A DNA stretch of 27,252 bases from JBLHGU01 sp047615875. Lineage in GTDB: Bacteria > Pseudomonadota > Gammaproteobacteria > Arenicellales > CAJQKF01. Below the pieces are notes generated by a model. The model saw only the letters and a list, made by a program, of their open reading frames with translations. It searched no databases and was not told where the DNA came from. Position numbers and translations under genes: made by a program. The stretch covers positions 1 through 27,252 of the forward strand of contig JBLHGU010000052.1 of assembly GCA_047615875.1 (NCBI GenBank), given 5' to 3'. This document shows positions 1 through 7,646 of this stretch, piece after piece (within the stretch, counting starts at the first letter, position 1; each line of letters starts with the position of its first letter).

Positions 1-1
1 G

Positions 2-652
2 CTTACTGCCGATTCTGAAATCTCGCGTCGAACCCACTCCCTGGAAGAAGAGCAGCAACGGGTAATAACGTTGGAAAAGCAACTCACATTGTTAGCTGAG
101 GGTCGGGCTAAATTGACTGAAGAGTTGGAAAGTCGTGAGATCAGAATAAAGAGCCTTACCGAAGAAAGTGATCGTGCAAAAAGCCAAATCGACGAGTTAG
201 TATCGGAAATAAATCTTATTTCTGAACAAAAGGATCTGGAAGTCCGAACTTTGCAAGACAAGGTAACCCTGATTCGTATGAATGGAGATGTTGTGTTTGG
301 CCCAGGTTCCACAAGACTTAAGCAGGCAGGTCAGGATGTGTTGGATAGAGTGGCAAGTTTTGCAGAACGAATGCCTGATCGAATTATTAGTCTGGAGGGA
401 CATACAGACAGTATTCCAATAAGTCAGGATAGACTGGATAAATTTCCTAGTAATTGGGAATTATCAGCAGCAAGAGCAGCGAGTGCGGTACGTTATTTGG
501 AGAATGTTGGTATCGAATCTAATCGATTGCGTTTAGTTGGGTATGGCCAGAATCAACCAGTTGCTGATAATGTCGACGAAGATGGACGTCGCAGAAATCG
601 ACGCCTCGAAATTCGGCTGGTTCCGCAAAAAGCTTTCGAATCATCAGAATAA
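2..652 (+). CDS. OmpA/MotB-like peptidoglycan-binding protein, 5' end outside the window
   Basis: The frame is open from base 2 to the stop at 652, so the N-terminus lies before the window. A TTG at 71 is an internal codon and not a convincing start. The first roughly 85 visible residues are charged and rich in E, K, R and Q, as in a coiled coil. The last roughly 120 residues are an OmpA C-terminal domain: a strand ending GDVVFGPGS, the signature LEGHTDSIPI, the helix NWELSAARAASAVRYL, then RLRLVGYGQNQPVA and the RRNRRLEIRL end. In this family the domain binds peptidoglycan in the periplasm. The NWELSAARA form resembles MotB-type and coiled-coil OmpA proteins more than the porin OmpA. No flagellar or motA gene is visible, so the role (cell-wall anchoring or part of an ion-driven complex) is open. 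Confidence 0.88.
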   Translation, partial: LTADSEISRRTHSLEEEQQRVITLEKQLTLLAEGRAKLTEELESREIRIKSLTEESDRAKSQIDELVSEINLISEQKDLEVRTLQDKVTLIRMNGDVVFGPGSTRLKQAGQDVLDRVASFAERMPDRIISLEGHTDSIPISQDRLDKFPSNWELSAARAASAVRYLENVGIESNRLRLVGYGQNQPVADNVDEDGRRRNRRLEIRLVPQKAFESSE

Positions 653-702
653 TAGACCATCAGTATTGATTAAATGTAGAGCCAACGGTAATTGATGAGG
701 GT

Positions 703-718
703 GCAATAAGCATATTGC
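703..718. repeat. Small dyad GCAATA-AGCA-TATTGC
   Basis: A perfect 6-base inverted repeat with a 4-base centre lies in the 102-base gap before the Rieske gene. It extends by a T-G wobble and a G-C pair. There is no T run after it, so it is not an intrinsic terminator. It could be an operator or a chance hairpin. No convincing promoter is seen in this gap. Confidence 0.35.
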
Positions 719-754
719 GCTCAACAATTCAACGAAGAACAGCAGGTCTGATAA

Positions 755-1915
755 ATGACTAAATCCTTTGACGACATATTTTCGCCAGAAAAATATGCAA
801 AAACACGGTTGCCGATTGAACATGCCAGCCCGCTGCCGACTGAGGTTTATAAATCGAAGGCCTGGTATGACCGGGAAGTTGATACCATATTCCTTAAAAC
901 TTGGCTGCTGCTAACCCGTGAAGAGGAAATCCCCAACCCAGGTGATTACACACGCGTTGACATAGTCGGTGAGCCATTAATTGTATTGCGTGATGAACAG
1001 GGTGTTATTCGTACCCTGTCTGCTGCTTGCAGGCATAGAGGTTCAGAGATAGTAAAAGGCAATGGAAACTGCAAAAGACTCGTGTGCCCTTATCATGCAT
1101 GGACTTATTCATTGCAAGGTGACTTGCTCAGATGTTCTTCAATGGAAAATGCCGTTGGCTTTGAAAAGAAAGACCATAGTCTGACGGCGGTGCGTACTGA
1201 AACCTGGGGTGGGTTTGTTTTTGCAAATTTTGACGAACATGCGGACTCACTTATCGAGTCCCTGGGTGATCTGCCTGAGCGGCTGGAAAGCTATAATTTA
1301 CAAGAAATGAAAGTTACAAAAAAATGGGAATACAGATTTAATGCAAACTGGAAAATCTGGGTAGAAAATTCACGTGAAGGTTATCATGTTCGAACCATTC
1401 ACAAGGAATCATTGGATACCTACTATCCAGGCACCCGGCGTTCGAAATTTAATGCTGAGGGTCAACCTGGTATTTACACCATCAATAGTAGCGATAACGA
1501 GAATGGACTATATGTCCCTCGTAACAAGACATTGCCGTTTATTGATGGTCTATCAGATTTTGATCAGGAACGTACCCATTTTTTGATCTATTATCCCCAC
1601 GTTTTGATGAATCTGCCCCCCGATCGAATCACTTTTCATCAGTATTTTCCCGAAGGTACTGAGTGGACCAGAATTGTGACCTGGTGTTGTTTTCCCCAAT
1701 CAACAATTGATTTGCCACATTTCGAAAAGGATGCTGAGGAAAGATATTACCCACCGATGGAGTTGTTTATTAAGGAAGACAAAGGCGCTTGCGAGCTGGT
1801 TCATCGTGGTATTTCAGGTAGATTAGCCCAGCCTGGTCGATTTTCTCCAGATGAGGAAAAAACCGTGCACGAATTCTCTAATTACGTTCTCGATCGTGTG
1901 TTAGGTGAGACTTGA
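755..1915 (+). CDS. Rieske non-heme iron oxygenase, alpha (catalytic) subunit
   Basis: This 386-residue protein carries both halves of a ring-hydroxylating-type oxygenase. The N-terminal Rieske domain (about residues 45-150) has C92-x-H94 and C111-x2-H114, which ligate a [2Fe-2S] cluster. The catalytic domain has NWKIWVENSREGYH followed by TIH, giving iron ligands H211 and H216, and D342 in IKEDKGACE as the likely carboxylate ligand. Such enzymes use O2 and electrons from a separate reductase for hydroxylation or oxidative N- or O-dealkylation. The domain arrangement resembles the group containing glycine-betaine and aromatic oxygenases; the substrate cannot be told. No beta subunit, ferredoxin or reductase gene is adjacent, so electrons must come from elsewhere. 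It is followed by a RidA-like gene and a PTER-like hydrolase on the same strand, with gaps of 69 and 52 bases, probably one unit. Confidence 0.93.
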   Translation: MTKSFDDIFSPEKYAKTRLPIEHASPLPTEVYKSKAWYDREVDTIFLKTWLLLTREEEIPNPGDYTRVDIVGEPLIVLRDEQGVIRTLSAACRHRGSEIVKGNGNCKRLVCPYHAWTYSLQGDLLRCSSMENAVGFEKKDHSLTAVRTETWGGFVFANFDEHADSLIESLGDLPERLESYNLQEMKVTKKWEYRFNANWKIWVENSREGYHVRTIHKESLDTYYPGTRRSKFNAEGQPGIYTINSSDNENGLYVPRNKTLPFIDGLSDFDQERTHFLIYYPHVLMNLPPDRITFHQYFPEGTEWTRIVTWCCFPQSTIDLPHFEKDAEERYYPPMELFIKEDKGACELVHRGISGRLAQPGRFSPDEEKTVHEFSNYVLDRVLGET

Positions 1916-1984
1916 GTCAGTTGCAATTAGTCGCAAATTTAGTCAGCCAGTATCGCAAATAATTTACACATTGAGTGATCCTTC

Positions 1985-2374
1985 ATGATAAGAAAAAATA
2001 TTTCAGTTGCTAACATTGCTGAACCAGCAGACGCGCGCGTTGGCTCACAATGCATTCAGTCGGGTAATCAGTTGTTTATTTCTGGACAAATTGCTTACGA
2101 TGACGGGAAACTAGTGGGACAGGGGGATCCAGTGGAGCAATGCAGGCAATGTTTTCGAAATATTGCTGCATTTGTTGAAGCTGCAGATGGGACCCTGGAT
2201 GACGTGGTTTCGTTAAATATTTTCTTAAGCGATATTCGCTATAGACAAGCGGCGATCGACGCTCGTGCAGAATTCTTTTCAGCACCTGGACCTAGTGCCA
2301 CTGTCGTAGGTGGCGTAGATTTCGCATTCGAGGATTTGCTTATCGAGATCAGTGCCATTGCGATCCTTAACTAA
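1985..2374 (+). CDS. RidA/YjgF/YER057c/UK114-family protein without the catalytic arginine
   Basis: At 129 residues it has the length of this family and its usual landmarks: LFISGQIAYDDGKLVGQGD, QCFRNIAAFVEAADGTLDDVV, the DARAEFF helix and the closing IEISAIAI strand. RidA proteins form trimers with active sites between subunits. Canonical RidA deaminates reactive enamines and imines using an arginine (R105 in E. coli, in the PARS motif). Here the matching stretch reads GPSATVV, so that arginine is absent, while the glutamate of the IEI motif is kept. Rid subgroups without the arginine lack imine deaminase activity in reported assays, and many sit in catabolic operons. It probably handles an intermediate made by the neighbouring oxygenase or hydrolase; this is inferred from context. 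The ATG has only a weak ribosome-binding site. Confidence 0.9.
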   Translation: MIRKNISVANIAEPADARVGSQCIQSGNQLFISGQIAYDDGKLVGQGDPVEQCRQCFRNIAAFVEAADGTLDDVVSLNIFLSDIRYRQAAIDARAEFFSAPGPSATVVGGVDFAFEDLLIEISAIAILN

Positions 2375-2426
2375 CGACACTATCGGTAATTGAAAATGTT
2401 CTGCACAGGCATCAGGGTTTATTAAA

Positions 2427-3482
2427 ATGAATCAACACGTTAAATCAGGCATGGTCCAGACGGTAACTGGCTTAATCGATGCTAGAAGTTTGGGTATAAC
2501 ACTGGCCCATGATCATGTTTTGATCGATGGCACTTTTATGTATGTGGAACCACAGGAGGAAAGCCAGAAAAAGAAAGCTCACGAAAAAATATCATTACAA
2601 AATAGGGGTTGGGTTGGTTATCACTGGACATCAAGTCGCGACAATGTCGAATTGCTTGACGAAGAGCTAGCAGTAACGGAACTAAAGCACTTTGTCGCTG
2701 CGGGTGGTAGAAGTATTGTTGACCCCACAAATATTGGACTGGGCCGAGACCCACAAAGCCTGCTGAGAATAGCCAGATTGACCGATACCTATATTATTAT
2801 GGGGGCTGGTTACTACATTGGATCTACTCACCCTGAAAATATGTCTAGCATAAGTCAGGAGGAAATTACCGAGAGTATTATCAATGATATTGAGATCGGC
2901 GTAGACGGAACTGATATCAAGGCCGGCATGATAGGTGAAGTGGGTTGTACTTATCCATGGTGGGATAATGAGAAGAAAAGTCTTCGAGGTGCAACCGAGG
3001 CACAAAAGGAAACCGGTGCGGCGTTGATGATTCATCCTGGGCGCGATCCGCAATCTCCAGTTGAAATACTGGAGGTAATAGACAAAGCTGGTGGGGATCT
3101 GTCTCGTACAATTATTTGCCACATAGATCGAACCTGTCTAGATCATGGTTGGCTTCGTGAGATGGCACAGACAGGTTGCTATATGGAATACGATTTATTT
3201 GGCAATGAAAGTTCTTACTATCCCCCCAATCCTGATGTGGATATGCCGTCAGATGCACAACGAATGGATATTATCCTCTGGCATTTTGAGCAGGGTTTTG
3301 AAAAACAGGTACTGTTATCCCATGATGTTGCCACCAAGCATCGCCTACACAGCTACGGTGGCCTGGGCTACGATCATCTGATAACTAACGTGACCCCTAG
3401 ATTGGAAAAACGCGGGTTATCAAAAGAAAATATCGCAACGTTAATTGTTGAAAATCCTGCAGCTATATACAGTTTTGCTTAA
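2427..3482 (+). CDS. Phosphotriesterase-family metal hydrolase, PTER-like
   Basis: This 351-residue TIM-barrel amidohydrolase has the binuclear metal ligands of the family: H28-D-H30 in LAHDHVL, E171 in MIGEVGC as bridging carboxylate, H203 in MIHPG, H232 in CHIDRT and D300 in LSHDVA. A glutamate in place of the carboxylated lysine is the pattern of the PHP/PTER branch, not of the classical organophosphate hydrolases. From memory, the match to animal PTER is strong and runs to the end: VQTVTGL near the start, HIDRT.LD, GCY.EYDLFG.E, PD.DMP, YGG.GY.H..TNV.P. Mammalian PTER has been reported to hydrolyse N-acetyltaurine. The bacterial substrate may be an N-acyl amide or a lactone; this is inference. 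It is the last gene of the cassette and faces the minus-strand ferredoxin gene 40 bases away. Confidence 0.92.
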   Translation: MNQHVKSGMVQTVTGLIDARSLGITLAHDHVLIDGTFMYVEPQEESQKKKAHEKISLQNRGWVGYHWTSSRDNVELLDEELAVTELKHFVAAGGRSIVDPTNIGLGRDPQSLLRIARLTDTYIIMGAGYYIGSTHPENMSSISQEEITESIINDIEIGVDGTDIKAGMIGEVGCTYPWWDNEKKSLRGATEAQKETGAALMIHPGRDPQSPVEILEVIDKAGGDLSRTIICHIDRTCLDHGWLREMAQTGCYMEYDLFGNESSYYPPNPDVDMPSDAQRMDIILWHFEQGFEKQVLLSHDVATKHRLHSYGGLGYDHLITNVTPRLEKRGLSKENIATLIVENPAAIYSFA

Positions 3483-3522
3483 TAGTACAGGAGATACCGA
3501 TATGTCGGGTTTCCCGTGTCCT

Positions 3523-3783
3523 TCATGCAATTACCGCATTGGGGTTAAGCTGCTTGAATTTGTAGAGTAGCTGGGTTTCGGTTTCAACGTGCTCGGGGTT
3601 CACTAAAATACATTCTACCGGGCAAATATCTACGCATTGTTGGGTTTCGAAATGACCCACACACTCGGTACACAATGACCAGTCTATTTCGTATATTTCC
3701 TCACCCTGATAAATAGCATCGTTAGGACATTCTGGCTCGCAAACATCGCAATTTATGCATTGATCAGTTATGAATAGCGCCAT
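3523..3783 (-). CDS. yfhL: YfhL-type 2[4Fe-4S] ferredoxin
   Basis: The start is set at the ATG giving MALFITDQCINCDVC, which matches E. coli YfhL (MALLITKKCINCDMC); a TTG further upstream would add 11 residues overlapping coaD and is not needed. The 86-residue product has two ferredoxin motifs, C9-C12-C15-C19 and C38-C41-C50-C54, with the insertion VGHFETQQ typical of the Allochromatium-type ferredoxins, plus an extra C58. It carries electrons at low potential in the cytoplasm; the physiological partner is not fixed in this family. It starts 16 bases after the coaD stop and is probably cotranscribed with it, an arrangement common in gammaproteobacteria. It is not an obvious partner for the nearby Rieske oxygenase, which is on the other strand. 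Confidence 0.93.
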   Translation of the reverse strand: MALFITDQCINCDVCEPECPNDAIYQGEEIYEIDWSLCTECVGHFETQQCVDICPVECILVNPEHVETETQLLYKFKQLNPNAVIA

Positions 3784-3799
3784 CTTAGAATTGCCAGTG

Positions 3800-4288
3800 T
3801 CAGGTTCTTTCAGCAATCTTGATTTGCATTGCTTCTAAAACCTTAGGATGAACAAACGGTGAAACATCACCACCGAGCAGCGCGATTTCTCGAACCAGTG
3901 ATGCCGAGATAAACGTGTGATTTTCTGAAGGGGTTAAGAACACTGTTTCCACATCGGGATCCAGCTTTCGATTCATGGTCGCCAGTTGGAACTCATACTC
4001 AAAATCAGAGACTGCACGTAGGCCCCGCAAAATAATATTAGCATCAACTTCTTTTATATAATGAACCAGTAGACCCGTGAACCCACGCACACGAATATTT
4101 GGCAGACCGGCAACAGCGACCTTGGCCAAATCGACTCTTTCCTGAAGATCGAAAAGAGGGTTTTTACCCGGACTCGCAGCGATGGAAACAATAACCTCAT
4201 CGAATAATCGACTGGCGCGATTAATCAGGTCCAGATGGCCATTGGTGAGTGGGTCAAAGGTTCCGGGGTAAATAGCGATTCTTGACAT
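3800..4288 (-). CDS. coaD: Phosphopantetheine adenylyltransferase
   Basis: CoaD transfers AMP from ATP to 4'-phosphopantetheine, the fourth step of coenzyme A synthesis. The ATG at 4288 gives MSRIAIYPGTFDP, the normal family N-terminus, and a 162-residue protein of normal length; the frame continues upstream to 4336, and an ATG directly before (4291) is also possible. The nucleotidyltransferase motif TNGH is at residues 15-18, followed by the phosphopantetheine-site stretch VRGFTGLLVHY, the LRGLRAVSDFEYEFQ loop and ISASLVRE at 127-134, which is the ISSTxxR signature. The ribosome-binding site is poor. A TATAAA (complement of 4301-4306) lies so close to the ATG that a very short leader is conceivable. 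Downstream is the ferredoxin gene. Confidence 0.96.
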   Translation of the reverse strand: MSRIAIYPGTFDPLTNGHLDLINRASRLFDEVIVSIAASPGKNPLFDLQERVDLAKVAVAGLPNIRVRGFTGLLVHYIKEVDANIILRGLRAVSDFEYEFQLATMNRKLDPDVETVFLTPSENHTFISASLVREIALLGGDVSPFVHPKVLEAMQIKIAERT

Positions 4289-4419
4289 CATAAAATTAAG
4301 TTTATATTGCAATGCAACAAGCGAGGATAGCGCCAAGCTTCATACCATGCAACTGGATTTTTAGATCATGTATAAAACAAACGGCGACGGTCTGTTCAGG
4401 TTAGCCAAAAACATGCCAA

Positions 4420-4983
4420 CTAGTGGATATGGTAGAGCCGCGCAAGCACTTCCCCACATTCCTGTTGTCTGTGGCAATGCCAAGTTTCTGGTAGTGTGGG
4501 ACTTTCGGCGTTCTTCCTTTGCTCTAGATAAACCAGAGCACCTGGCTCAAGAATATTTAATTGTTCACTCAGGTTGATAGTAGGTTGAAGCAAATCACTG
4601 GAGTAGGGCGGATCCATAAATACAATGTGAAACTTGTGTTGGGTGGTTTTTAGAAAAGACTCTGCCCTACAATTTTCAACAGAAGCATTTTGAAATGACA
4701 AAAGATCAAGATTGATTTTTAAGTCACTGGCAATCTTTCGGTTGGACTCCACCAAATACACCTGTCCTGCACCACGGGACAACGCCTCGAATCCGAGTGC
4801 CCCGCTACCTGCAAAGAGGTCCAGGCAGGTTGCGCCATTAAGATGGCTGCCCAGCCAGTTGAACAAGGTTTCCCGTACTCTGTCTGGAGTTGGTCTTAGA
4901 TGGTCCAATGCGTGGAATTTAATGTGTCTGCTGCGTGCACTTCCACCTATAATTCGTATTTTACCAGTATCAGAATTTGCCAT
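4420..4983 (-). CDS. rsmD: 16S rRNA (guanine-966-N2)-methyltransferase
   Basis: RsmD methylates G966 of 16S rRNA in the assembled small subunit using S-adenosylmethionine. The 187-residue protein starts with IRIIGGSARSRHI and RPTPDRVRETLFNWL, both typical of RsmD. The SAM-binding motif LDLFAGSGALGFEALSRGA is at about 54-72, and the catalytic DPPY is at 124-127. The C-terminal strand GEVLARLYH is complete. It is divergent from ftsY, the usual arrangement in gammaproteobacteria. It is separated from coaD by about 130 bases with no clear terminator, so readthrough into coaD is possible. Confidence 0.96.
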   Translation of the reverse strand: MANSDTGKIRIIGGSARSRHIKFHALDHLRPTPDRVRETLFNWLGSHLNGATCLDLFAGSGALGFEALSRGAGQVYLVESNRKIASDLKINLDLLSFQNASVENCRAESFLKTTQHKFHIVFMDPPYSSDLLQPTINLSEQLNILEPGALVYLEQRKNAESPTLPETWHCHRQQECGEVLARLYHIH

Positions 4984-5068
4984 TGTTGCTGATTGAAAAA
5001 GTGTAGATTTCGTTTGAGGCTAAACGATTTGAGTTAGCCGGATATACAGTTAGCTGCTGTAGAATACC

Positions 5069-5088
5069 GGCAATAAGTTGGTATTGCC
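5069..5088. repeat. Dyad GGCAATA-N6-TATTGCC upstream of ftsY
   Basis: A perfect 7-base inverted repeat with a 6-base centre (AGTTGG) lies in the 141-base gap between divergent rsmD and ftsY, 37 bases before the ftsY start. No T run follows, so it is not a terminator. It could be a transcription-factor site or an mRNA hairpin. Its half-sites share GCAATA/TATTGC with the dyad at 703-718. I see no strong sigma-70 promoter in the gap. Confidence 0.4.
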
Positions 5089-5124
5089 ACGTTCCTATTT
5101 GAATTTCTCAGAGAATTAAGCTGT

Positions 5125-6048
5125 ATGTTTGAAAGTTCCGGCCAGGGCCTGTTCGCTCGCCTAAGCAAAACCCGCCAATCTCTCTCTAATGGGTTGGCTG
5201 GGCTTTTTAGTAGTCAGTCCTTGTTTGATAGTGATTTCGAGGATCTTGAGGATCAATTGATTCTATCTGATATGGGAGCCAATGCGAGTTTACGACTGAC
5301 TGAGTCGTTAAGAAAGGCGGCTAAAAAGTCTCGTATTAGTGACCCCGTGTCTCTAAAATTATTACTTAAAGATGAAATAACCTCCTTGCTAAGTTCCGTT
5401 GAGGTGGCAGAAATTCCTGCGCCAGATAATGGACCATTGGTTATTTTTATGGTGGGCGTAAATGGCGTAGGCAAGACCACGACCACGGCGAAGCTCGCCC
5501 ATTACTATAAAGAGTCTGGCAAGCAGGTTATGTTGGCCGCCTGTGATACTTTTCGTGCCGCAGCCATAGAACAATTGCAAAGCTGGGGCGAGCGTATTGA
5601 TGTGCCTGTAGTGGCTCAACAACATGGCTCCGATGCTGCAGCAGTAGCACACGATGCATTGAATTCTGCTATTTCTCGAAATATAGATGTATTAATAATT
5701 GATTCTGCCGGGCGTCAGCATGTTAACGCGGATTTAATGGAACAGCTGGCTAAGGTTGTAAGGGTTCTCAGGAAGATGGATGAAAACGTGCCACATCAGG
5801 TGTGGCTAACAGTGGACGCTGGTAATGGTCAGAATGTTCTTTCGCAAATTGAGCACTTTCAAAAAATTGTGCCATTGTCAGGACTCTGCGTCACCAAGCT
5901 GGATGGTACGGCGAAAGGTGGTGTGTTGGTTGCGGTCGCAGAGAAATACGAATTGCCTGTTGCCTTTATAGGCCTGGGCGAGGGTATGGCCGACTTGAAA
6001 CGTTTTTCAGCCAGTGAGTTTGCCAGTGCATTACTGGATATTGAGTAA
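5125..6048 (+). CDS. ftsY: Signal recognition particle receptor FtsY
   Basis: FtsY is the SRP receptor GTPase that brings ribosomes making membrane proteins to the translocon. The 307-residue protein consists of the NG domain only. The helical N domain is about residues 10-95. The GTPase has P-loop GVNGVGKTT at 111-119, the insertion-box stretch DTFRAAAIEQL at 141-151, G3 as DSAGRQH at 193-199 (commonly DTAGR), DAGNGQN at 231-237 and G4 TKLD at 257-260, ending with FIGLGEGMADLKRF. It lacks the long acidic A domain of E. coli FtsY (about 200 residues), which is usual in shorter forms. It heads ftsY-ftsE-ftsX with an 18-base gap to ftsE. Confidence 0.97.
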   Translation: MFESSGQGLFARLSKTRQSLSNGLAGLFSSQSLFDSDFEDLEDQLILSDMGANASLRLTESLRKAAKKSRISDPVSLKLLLKDEITSLLSSVEVAEIPAPDNGPLVIFMVGVNGVGKTTTTAKLAHYYKESGKQVMLAACDTFRAAAIEQLQSWGERIDVPVVAQQHGSDAAAVAHDALNSAISRNIDVLIIDSAGRQHVNADLMEQLAKVVRVLRKMDENVPHQVWLTVDAGNGQNVLSQIEHFQKIVPLSGLCVTKLDGTAKGGVLVAVAEKYELPVAFIGLGEGMADLKRFSASEFASALLDIE

Positions 6049-6066
6049 CTTGCTCAAGTTTTTCCC

Positions 6067-6732
6067 ATGATCCGTTTTAGTCAGGTCAGTAAGCGCTATG
6101 GCTCTGGTCCTGCTGTGTTGTCAGCGGTCACCTTTCACCTGGCTGAAGGCGAAATGGCATTTCTTACCGGTCACTCTGGAGCAGGAAAAAGCACTCTGTT
6201 GAAACTTATTTTACTCAGTGAACGACCTGATTCAGGTCAAGTGGTGGTGGGTGGGATGAATCTCGGAAAACTCGGCCGAAGAAAAATTCCCGAATTGCGA
6301 CGCGCCATAGGCGCCGTATTTCAAGATAATAAACTATTAAGTGATAGAACGGTTCGAGACAATGTAGCATTACCGCTGGTGGTCTCAGGCCTGGGACACA
6401 GAGAATGCCAACGACGAGCGAGAGCGGCTCTAGATAAAGTGGGTTTATTAAATAAAGAGAACCAATTTCCGCCTACTTTGTCCGGTGGTGAACAACAACG
6501 TGTCGGAATTGCCAGAGCGGTAGTTAATCGACCGACAATTCTGCTGGCAGACGAGCCTACTGGGAATTTGGATGCGGCTATGGCCGAGGAAATAATGGAC
6601 TTGTTCCGTGAATTTAATCAACATCAGGTAACCGTTTTGCTGGCAACCCATGATCTGGAACGCATTGCGAAATATCCAACAGCGAAGCGGCTTCGTCTAG
6701 AGCAAGGCAAACTGGTTTCGGTGCGGGTCTGA
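6067..6732 (+). CDS. ftsE: Cell division ATP-binding protein FtsE
   Basis: FtsE is the ATPase of the FtsEX complex, which sits at the division septum and controls peptidoglycan hydrolase activators from the cytoplasmic side. The 221 residues hold all ABC motifs: Walker A GHSGAGKST at about 35-43, Q-loop at Q86 in VFQDNKLL, signature LSGGEQQRV at 138-146, Walker B ILLADEP at 158-164 and switch H195 in ATHD. The lysine-rich aromatic start MIRFSQVSKRYGSG is typical. It ends two bases before the ftsX GTG start, so the two are probably translationally coupled. The ribosome-binding site is not strong. Confidence 0.97.
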   Translation: MIRFSQVSKRYGSGPAVLSAVTFHLAEGEMAFLTGHSGAGKSTLLKLILLSERPDSGQVVVGGMNLGKLGRRKIPELRRAIGAVFQDNKLLSDRTVRDNVALPLVVSGLGHRECQRRARAALDKVGLLNKENQFPPTLSGGEQQRVGIARAVVNRPTILLADEPTGNLDAAMAEEIMDLFREFNQHQVTVLLATHDLERIAKYPTAKRLRLEQGKLVSVRV

Positions 6733-6734
6733 TT

Positions 6735-7646
6735 GTGCTGCAGGGTGTATTCACAGGAAGACTAAGGGTTTTATTGCAATGCATTGGGCAAATGTATCGC
6801 AAACCTTTTTCTACTTTATTGGCGGCTATGGCAATAGGCATCGCGCTATCAATTCCGATGCTACTTTATGTGGTGGTCGATAATTTTTCTGAGACTGTTA
6901 GTAGTTGGCGTCAGGGACCAGGCCTATCCGTTTATTTACGCCGCGATCTGAGTGACCAGGCGGGGCTGCAACTGGCCGAGCAACTTGAGAGTGAAGAGGC
7001 CATCGAGCAAGCAATTTATATTGATAAAGCACTGGGGCTTGATCTGTTTCTTAGTAGTGCAAATCTAGGTGAAATCGCTGACCTAATTGATCAAAACCCC
7101 TTGCCAGGAGTGATTGATATTGGGTTTAGAGAAAGTATTGATAGCGAGATAGTTGATCAACTGGCTGATAAAATTGAGAATTTGGAGTCAGTTGACGTGG
7201 TGCAGATTGATCTTGATTGGGTGCTTCGATTACGTGCTGCCCTGGAGTTGCTTATTCGTGCTATTTGGGTGTTATGGATATTGCTTTTTAGTGGAGTAGC
7301 TTTGGTTATCGCTAATACCATTCGAATGGCAGTGATGTCTTCAAGAGATGAAATTGAAGTGATCAGCCTTGTGGGTGGGAATGATCGATTTATACGCCGT
7401 CCTTTTCTATATATGGGGGCTCTGCATGGAATACTTGGGGCAGTAATTGCCTGCCTTGTATTGTTGGTTGTAACAACCGTGTTAGGTGCGTCGATTCAGG
7501 CATTATTTGAGCACTATGGTGTCGAATATGGCTGGAATCTTTTACCCGGGCGTATGGTTTTGTTTGTGACACTTTTATCTGCCGCACTCGGTTGGTGTGC
7601 CGCCTGGATTAGTGTTACACGATATTTACGCACCACGGTGACCTAG
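6735..7646 (+). CDS. ftsX: Cell division membrane protein FtsX
   Basis: FtsX is the membrane partner of FtsE. The 303-residue product has the four-helix layout of the family: helix 1 at about 27-49, a periplasmic domain of about 120 residues carrying the hydrolase-activator contact, then helices at about 172-194, 227-250 and 273-294. The cytoplasmic loop MSSRDEIEVISLVGG before helix 3 is a family hallmark. The GTG two bases after ftsE is chosen because it keeps the cytoplasmic N-terminal segment found in FtsX; an ATG at 6792 would begin just before helix 1. rpoH follows after 270 bases, the usual gammaproteobacterial order. Confidence 0.95.
   Translation: MLQGVFTGRLRVLLQCIGQMYRKPFSTLLAAMAIGIALSIPMLLYVVVDNFSETVSSWRQGPGLSVYLRRDLSDQAGLQLAEQLESEEAIEQAIYIDKALGLDLFLSSANLGEIADLIDQNPLPGVIDIGFRESIDSEIVDQLADKIENLESVDVVQIDLDWVLRLRAALELLIRAIWVLWILLFSGVALVIANTIRMAVMSSRDEIEVISLVGGNDRFIRRPFLYMGALHGILGAVIACLVLLVVTTVLGASIQALFEHYGVEYGWNLLPGRMVLFVTLLSAALGWCAAWISVTRYLRTTVT

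Noticed and set aside
2682..3122. 146-residue minus-strand open frame inside the PTER-like gene, and similar long antisense frames in other genes
   Set aside because: No family similarity, no ribosome-binding site, composition explained by the codon pattern of the real gene on the opposite strand.
4289..4306. Leaderless coaD transcript from TATAAA near the ATG
   Set aside because: There is a -10-like hexamer about nine bases from ATGATG, but no -35, and poor Shine-Dalgarno sites are common in this window.
4368..4577. 69-residue plus-strand frame overlapping the end of rsmD
   Set aside because: Antisense to conserved rsmD codons, with no recognisable domain or start signal.
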